This document shows, in pieces, positions 59,560 through 64,000 of a DNA stretch of 64,000 bases. Source of the DNA: an uncultured Desulfobulbus sp. (GTDB lineage: Bacteria; Desulfobacterota; Desulfobulbia; Desulfobulbales; Desulfobulbaceae); NCBI RefSeq assembly GCF_963665445.1, contig NZ_OY762276.1, positions 1,148,001 through 1,212,000 of the forward strand, written 5' to 3'. The notes under the pieces are model-generated. The model was given only the letters and a program-made list of their open reading frames with translations, had not been told where the DNA came from and searched no databases. How positions within the stretch are numbered: the first letter of the stretch is position 1; every line of letters begins with the position of its first letter. The position numbers and the translations under genes were made by a program.

Positions 59560-59764
59560 AATCTTTTAACTGTTCGATTTCATGGCAATGATTGTGGTTA
59601 AATTTTTTCCGGGGACTAGCGTACCATGTTCATGGGGATTAGTGTATAAATGAATGGAGAAAGGTGTCTGTAAGGGAGGTGAGGTTGCAATAAGTACTTT
59701 CCAGGCGGTTCTCCTCAGTGCCTCCTGCGAAAGAGGTTTCGAGAATTTTATTGGAGACTGACTC

Positions 59765-60100
59765 ATGCGTAAGATACTCATCGTGCTTCTTGTCGTTTTG
59801 CTGCCGACGATAGCCTTCGCCGGAAGAGGATATGGCTACGGTCCTCCGGCCTATGGGTACAACGGTCCTCGTCATTATCCCTCGTACGCTCCCCCTCATG
59901 CTCATTACGATCACCGGGATGCCTGGATTCCCCTGGCCGTTTTGGGCGGAGTCCTGGGCATAGTTGCGCTTTCCCAGATGGACTCGGTCTATACCCAACC
60001 TGCACCGCCGGTGCGGATGTGCCGTGACACCTACAACTACTACGATGAGTACGGCCATTTTCGCTACTCACGCTCTGTTGACCGCCCGTGTAGAAACTGA
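59765..60100 (+). CDS. Small secreted Gly/Tyr/Pro-rich protein
   Basis: A 111-residue protein with signal peptide (1-19, ending AFA-G), then a Gly/Tyr/Pro/His-rich segment (about 20-52) with GRGYGYGPPAYGYNG, a short hydrophobic region (LAVLGGVLGIVAL), and a Cys-rich tail RMCRDTYNYYDEYGHFRYS to VDRPC. The architecture matches the protein at 52174: signal, Tyr/Pro segment, hydrophobic patch, and two tail cysteines about 22 to 30 residues apart. Function unknown. Translation likely starts at ATG 59765; the GGAG upstream is at good distance (TTGGAGACTGACTC). No operon partner. Confidence 0.72.
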   Translation: MRKILIVLLVVLLPTIAFAGRGYGYGPPAYGYNGPRHYPSYAPPHAHYDHRDAWIPLAVLGGVLGIVALSQMDSVYTQPAPPVRMCRDTYNYYDEYGHFRYSRSVDRPCRN

Positions 60101-60336
60101 CCCTGTTTCCTGGTCGATGAAACGGGAAACGCCCGTGCAACGATTGCCCTGCTGTTGCATTGAGAGCATCCCTATGGATTCGAAACAAATCCCTTGTGCG
60201 GGAACTCCTTGTTTTTATAAAAAAAGAGATATGCGGAACTTGTTCTCTCTTGTATGGTAAAATATCGCAAACATGATGAACCCGTCGTTGCGGAAGCTTG
60301 GCGCGACGGTTCAAGACGCAACCGCGGAGGAGGGGT

Positions 60337-61773
60337 ATGCCGGATCACAGTCTATCCAGCGACGCAAACACCACGGGATCTCGACGTCTGTTCAAGGAAC
60401 TGCAGAACCAACGGGTAGAACTTGAACGGCAGAACGAAGAGTTGCGCCTTGCCCGCGCCGAAGTCGAGGCGGGCCTGGAAAAATATTACCAGTTGTACGA
60501 TTTTGCTCCGGTCGGCTACTGCACGGTGGACCGCAAAGGCGAGGTCCAGGAGAGCAACCTGGCCGGAGCCCTGTTGCTGGGAATCGATCGCGCTCGACTG
60601 TTGAACAGGCCGATAGAATGTTTTGTTGCGCCCGAATCCATCGCCGCTTTGGGAGAATTTTTTACCAAGGTCTTCTCCGAAGAGCAGAAGGCAACCGGCG
60701 AAATCCTCATTGCAGATGGTGATGGGGGGCAGCGGCATCTCTACCTGGAAGGGGCCGGGTTTGAAAATGCCCTGGGCAGGTGGCAGTGTAGGATTGCGAT
60801 GATGGACGTGACCGAGTCCCGTCGCAACTCGATTGAGCTCGAGCATTACCGCTATCACCTGGAAGAGTTGGTGCAGCAGCGTACCAGCGAGCTGGAGACG
60901 GCAAATGCGCGCCTCCGGGAGCAGGCGGAAAATCTGGCTTCCATCTACCAGGCATTGCAGAGCATAGGACTGATCGTCTGTCACCTGGATAAGGACGATG
61001 CCCGTATCGATATCTTCAGCGCCGGGGCGGAGAAACTCTTCGGCCATCGCCAGGAGGAGATGCTCGGCAAGTCGCTCTCGCTGATCTGCCCCCATAAGGG
61101 GCCGCGGCTGCTGTTTTCGCAGATGGAGCAATGGCGGATGGGGGAGCCCATGCAGTCCTTCAACATGACCCTGATGCGCAAATCCGGTGACCAGTTTCCG
61201 GCTGTTGTCTCGATCCATCCTTTCTGTAAGGTCGACGGCGTCTTTACCAAGCTGGTCGGCGGTTTCCGCGATATTTCCGAGTTGATTCAGGTTCAGGAGC
61301 AGCTGCAGGACATGAACAACGAGCTGGAACGGCGGGTGGCCGCACGCACCACCGAGTTGCATGAATCAAACGTCGCCCTGACCGTCTTGCTCAAGAAACG
61401 GGAGGAGGATCGCAAGATCCTCGCCGATCAGGTGGTGTCCAACACCTCCCATTTGGTAGACCCCCTTGTGGAGCGGTTACGAAAAACCAATCTCAGTGGC
61501 GAACAGCGGACCCTGGTGGATATTCTCGCCGCCAACATCACCGAGTTGACCTCACCCTTTTCCGCCAATTTTTCCTCGAAACTCAATCGGCTGACTCCGG
61601 CGGAACTGCAGGTGGCCAACCTGGTCAAACTGGGGAAACGGACCAAGGAGATCGCCGAGATCATGCATCTCTCACCGGGGACGATCAGCATTCATCGCAA
61701 GAATATTCGACGTAAGCTGGAACTGACCCACCAGAAAACCAATCTGCAGACCATGCTCTCCAACAACAGTTGA
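60337..61773 (+). CDS. PAS-domain LuxR-type transcriptional regulator
   Basis: A 478-residue soluble protein. An N-terminal coiled coil (about 12-45) precedes a PAS domain (about 50-165), a coiled coil with EELVQQRTSELETANARL, a second PAS (about 205-325), another coiled coil, and a C-terminal LuxR/GerE helix-turn-helix (about 415-475: RLTPAELQVANLVKLGKRTKEIAEIMHLSPGTISIHRKNIRRKL). Coupling of PAS sensing to a LuxR output without phosphorylation motifs indicates a one-component regulator; the ligand is unknown. Likely target genes include neighbours such as amrS, 29 bases downstream. ATG 60337 has GGAGG upstream. Confidence 0.88.
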   Translation: MPDHSLSSDANTTGSRRLFKELQNQRVELERQNEELRLARAEVEAGLEKYYQLYDFAPVGYCTVDRKGEVQESNLAGALLLGIDRARLLNRPIECFVAPESIAALGEFFTKVFSEEQKATGEILIADGDGGQRHLYLEGAGFENALGRWQCRIAMMDVTESRRNSIELEHYRYHLEELVQQRTSELETANARLREQAENLASIYQALQSIGLIVCHLDKDDARIDIFSAGAEKLFGHRQEEMLGKSLSLICPHKGPRLLFSQMEQWRMGEPMQSFNMTLMRKSGDQFPAVVSIHPFCKVDGVFTKLVGGFRDISELIQVQEQLQDMNNELERRVAARTTELHESNVALTVLLKKREEDRKILADQVVSNTSHLVDPLVERLRKTNLSGEQRTLVDILAANITELTSPFSANFSSKLNRLTPAELQVANLVKLGKRTKEIAEIMHLSPGTISIHRKNIRRKLELTHQKTNLQTMLSNNS

Positions 61774-61802
61774 CCTGCACAGGAATAAAACAGGAGGCAC
61801 CC

Positions 61803-62816
61803 ATGCACGAGGCACTTTTTTATCAAGCGGGCGAGGCGCAGAAAGTTGTCTGCAACCTCTGTCACCATCATTGCCGCATTTCCTCCGGAAAACGGGGGCG
61901 ATGCGGAGTCCGGGAGAACAGGGAAGGGCGCCTTTACAGCCTGGTCTATGGCCAACTGGTGGCGGAGCATATCGACCCGATCGAAAAAAAGCCGATGTTT
62001 CATCTCCTCCCGGGCAGCCTTTCCTACTCCATTTCCACCGTGGGCTGTAACTTTCAATGCCGTCACTGCCAGAACTACCAGATCTCGCAGTATCCGCTGG
62101 TGCACCAGGGGCAGATTGCGGGCTCCGACCGCAGCCCGGCATTCGTTATCGACCAGGCGGTGCAGGCCGGTTGCGCCAGCATCAGCTATACCTATGTCGA
62201 ACCGACCATCTTCTATGAGTTCGCCTATGACTGCTGCCTGCTGGCGCGGGAACGTGGCCTGAAAAATATCTTTGTCAGCAACGGCTACATGACCGCGGAG
62301 GTGGTGCGCCATCTGGCTCCGGTCCTGGATGGGATCAATATCGATCTCAAATCCTTTCAAGACGATTTTTATGTGAAGATCTGCAAGGCACGCCTGGACC
62401 CGGTGCTGGAAAATATCAGGTTGTTCCATGAACTCGGCGTTTTGGTCGAGGTGACCACCCTGGTCATTCCCGGACACAACGACAGCGAGGAGGAACTGCA
62501 GGCCATTGCCGGCTTTCTTTACTCGATCTCCCCGGATATCCCCTGGCATGTGAGCGGATTCTACCCCACCTATCAGATGCTTGACCGGCCGAGTACGCCG
62601 GCGGCAACCCTTGTGCGCGCCCGCGAGATCGGCCTGAACCGGGGACTGCGCTACGTCTATACCGGCAATGTGGTCGGCTCGGGCGGTGAGGATACCCTCT
62701 GCCCCGGTTGCGGCGCCCTGCTCATTGCCCGACGGGGCTTTCAAAGCACGCTTATCGGCCTGGAAAACGGCCATTGCGCTCAATGCCGGACCTCGATTGC
62801 CGGTGTCTGGAGTTAG
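61803..62816 (+). CDS. amrS: AmmeMemoRadiSam system radical SAM enzyme
   Basis: A 337-residue radical SAM protein. An N-terminal zinc-finger-like CNLCHHHCRI precedes the SAM cluster motif CNFQCRHCQN (Cys-x3-Cys-x2-Cys, about residues 82-89) and the TYVEPTIFYEF, INIDLKSF and VTTLVIPGHND segments, as in PflA-like activases. A C-terminal pair CPGCG and CAQC forms a ribbon. The AmmeMemoRadiSam system normally includes AmrA and AmrB (Memo), which are not adjacent here. It probably acts on a protein or cofactor; the target is unknown. RBS AGGAGG precedes ATG 61803. Its stop overlaps that of the convergent methyltransferase by four bases. Confidence 0.92.
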   Translation: MHEALFYQAGEAQKVVCNLCHHHCRISSGKRGRCGVRENREGRLYSLVYGQLVAEHIDPIEKKPMFHLLPGSLSYSISTVGCNFQCRHCQNYQISQYPLVHQGQIAGSDRSPAFVIDQAVQAGCASISYTYVEPTIFYEFAYDCCLLARERGLKNIFVSNGYMTAEVVRHLAPVLDGINIDLKSFQDDFYVKICKARLDPVLENIRLFHELGVLVEVTTLVIPGHNDSEEELQAIAGFLYSISPDIPWHVSGFYPTYQMLDRPSTPAATLVRAREIGLNRGLRYVYTGNVVGSGGEDTLCPGCGALLIARRGFQSTLIGLENGHCAQCRTSIAGVWS

Positions 62817-63811
62817 ACGCTGCTCCGTCCTTTTATCCCCCGGAGAATGCCTGCGCCGTTGGGCAGGTTGAGCTCCAACCGTTCCACCCGGGAGAGTCCG
62901 GCCCGATTGAGCATCTCCGCCAGTTGCCCCTCTGCGTAGGCCTGCCCCTCTCTGGTTCCAAGCAGCATGTTCAGTGAAAACAGGGCAGGATGGAGGGGGC
63001 TGGTCCGCTCATCGTCTACAATGAATTCCTGAATCAACACTGTGCCCCCTTTGGCAAGCGCTGCCGCGGCCTTGTCGACCACCGCCTGAGAGGTCGCCGG
63101 CCCCAGGCTGTGCAAAAGATGGGAGATCCAGACCACATCGAATCCCGATCCAATGGGGTCCTCGAGCACGTCGCCGGCGAGAAAGCGGATGCGATCCTTG
63201 AGTCCGTGTGCGGCAATGGTTGTCTCAGCAAAGGGACGGGTGCTGGCCAGGTCAAACACCACGGCCTCGAGTTGCGGATATTTTCGGCAGAAGTGGATTG
63301 CATAGGTTCCGGGACCGCCGGCCAGGTCAAGCAGACGCTTCCTGTCGGCCAAATTCAGCTGCTCCGCCAGCTTCGGGGCCAACTGGTTGGCCAGGTTGTA
63401 CATCCCCATGAGAAAGCTCTCCCGTTCCCGGCCGTCGGTCTCAAAGGAAGAGTTGCGACGCACCGGTGTCCCACTCTGTACGGCCTGGTCGAGTTTGCTC
63501 CAGCCTTCGACCAGGTAGTGGTGGTGCATGATGATATGTCCCATGTACTGCGGGGACTGTTTACCGAGATAGGTGGCGCTGAATTCGTTGCAGCTGAACG
63601 CGCGCCCTTCCTTGACGAGGAGCTCCATTGCGCAAAGGGCGCTGAGCAGCATATCCAGTCCGCGCGGGTCGGCATGGAGCTGCTGCGCCAAGGCCTCTGC
63701 CGTCATGGACCGGTGACAGAGCGGAGAAAAGACGTCCATCTTGACCCCGGCGTGCAGGGTGCAGGTCTGCCAATAGGAGCCTGAGATTTGCAGCAGTTCG
63801 GCCAGATTCAT
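62813..63811 (-). CDS. O-methyltransferase family 2 (SAM-dependent)
   Basis: A 332-residue methyltransferase of the acetylserotonin/polyketide O-methyltransferase type. An N-terminal winged-helix dimerisation domain (about 1-95, with MTAEALAQQLHADPRGLDMLL) is followed by the Rossmann domain: motif I LLDLAGGPGTYAIHF (about 163-177), AVVFDL, FLAGDVLEDPIGSGFDVVW with LLHSLGP and the KGGTVLIQEFIVDD region. It has no clear substrate. No biosynthetic genes accompany it. ATG 63811 gives MNLAELLQI; four extra residues reach 63823. It converges with amrS. Confidence 0.88.
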   Translation of the reverse strand: MNLAELLQISGSYWQTCTLHAGVKMDVFSPLCHRSMTAEALAQQLHADPRGLDMLLSALCAMELLVKEGRAFSCNEFSATYLGKQSPQYMGHIIMHHHYLVEGWSKLDQAVQSGTPVRRNSSFETDGRERESFLMGMYNLANQLAPKLAEQLNLADRKRLLDLAGGPGTYAIHFCRKYPQLEAVVFDLASTRPFAETTIAAHGLKDRIRFLAGDVLEDPIGSGFDVVWISHLLHSLGPATSQAVVDKAAAALAKGGTVLIQEFIVDDERTSPLHPALFSLNMLLGTREGQAYAEGQLAEMLNRAGLSRVERLELNLPNGAGILRGIKGRSSV

Positions 63812-64000
63812 GAGTCTCTCCAACGGTTGAATGCTGTTGTCCTGTTTGCTCCCATGATCGGAAAAACAGGAGGGGGGTATGCAGATTTACCGCGATCAAT
63901 GACTGCGTTGCAGTAAATCAGTGAAGACTCTTTCCGTCAAGGACGATGATTCCCGCATCATATCAGGGGCAGGGGGCCTGCAATCGCCCGCCCGCTCTTG
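63812..64000. other. Window end, upstream region of the methyltransferase
   Basis: 189 bases with no supported gene. Short frames lie on both strands. It presumably holds the methyltransferase promoter, which is not recognisable by eye. Confidence 0.4.

Noticed and set aside
1..64000. CRISPR array, tRNA, rRNA or prophage genes
   Set aside because: No regularly spaced repeats, tRNA-like TpsiC motifs with a folding context, ribosomal sequence, integrase or phage structural genes were seen.

Overview
The window looks like a chromosomal segment of a Gram-negative anaerobe of the Desulfobacterota, plausibly near Desulfobulbaceae. This is an inference from gene content: two MopB-type molybdopterin enzymes, SPASM and AmrS radical-SAM enzymes, a PEP-CTERM protein, NifV, NhaD and DASS transporters, chemoreceptors, and many PAS sensor proteins. 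No rRNA, tRNA, CRISPR array, prophage or plasmid backbone was seen. About 56 protein genes can be supported; many long antisense reading frames are shadows of GC-rich genes.

Layout. 0-6.5 kb: tail of an alpha-E protein with a transglutaminase, a polysaccharide deacetylase, GNAT and nitroreductase genes, then an agmatine-degrading aguA-aguB pair with a fused SpmA-SpmB membrane protein. 6.8-14 kb: a Trm112/methyltransferase gene coupled to a cytoplasmic Mo/W oxidoreductase, a bidirectional terminator, a TPR gene, a SPASM radical-SAM gene, and an ArsR-controlled permease-thioredoxin operon with a readable promoter and operator. 14.2-18 kb: a chemoreceptor pseudogene with a sigma-54 promoter, followed by a 1.9-kb IS1182-like element with an 8-bp target duplication inserted between the receptor stop codon and its terminator. 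18-27.7 kb: Ivy-like lysozyme inhibitor, GAF-GGDEF protein, a 180-bp palindromic MITE, Fsr-like exporter, DUF2293 protein, intact chemoreceptor, 5TM hybrid histidine kinase and an MBL-fold protein. 27.7-36 kb: NhaD and a response regulator-CBS-DASS operon, an RHH-like protein, a membrane protein and a porin. 36-42 kb: PIF1-type helicase, ArfB, SLC13-RCK transporter, FUN14 and DUF2721 proteins. 42-50 kb: a second Mo/W oxidoreductase with pncB-pncA, a lone nifV and a PEP-CTERM gene each behind a sigma-54 promoter, and a divergent iron-sulfur flavoprotein/HxlR pair. 50-64 kb: SrkA kinase, small envelope proteins, an iron alcohol dehydrogenase, a PhnD-like binding protein paired with a giant hybrid kinase, DUF4149, a PAS-LuxR regulator, AmrS and an O-methyltransferase.

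The least expected structure is a dispersed intergenic repeat: six diverged copies whose ends resemble the terminal inverted repeats of the IS1182-like element, suggesting a non-autonomous (MITE-like) family mobilised by that transposase. Other points of interest are the methyltransferase-Mo/W enzyme couple, the SBP-kinase pair, and three sigma-54 promoters in front of unrelated genes.
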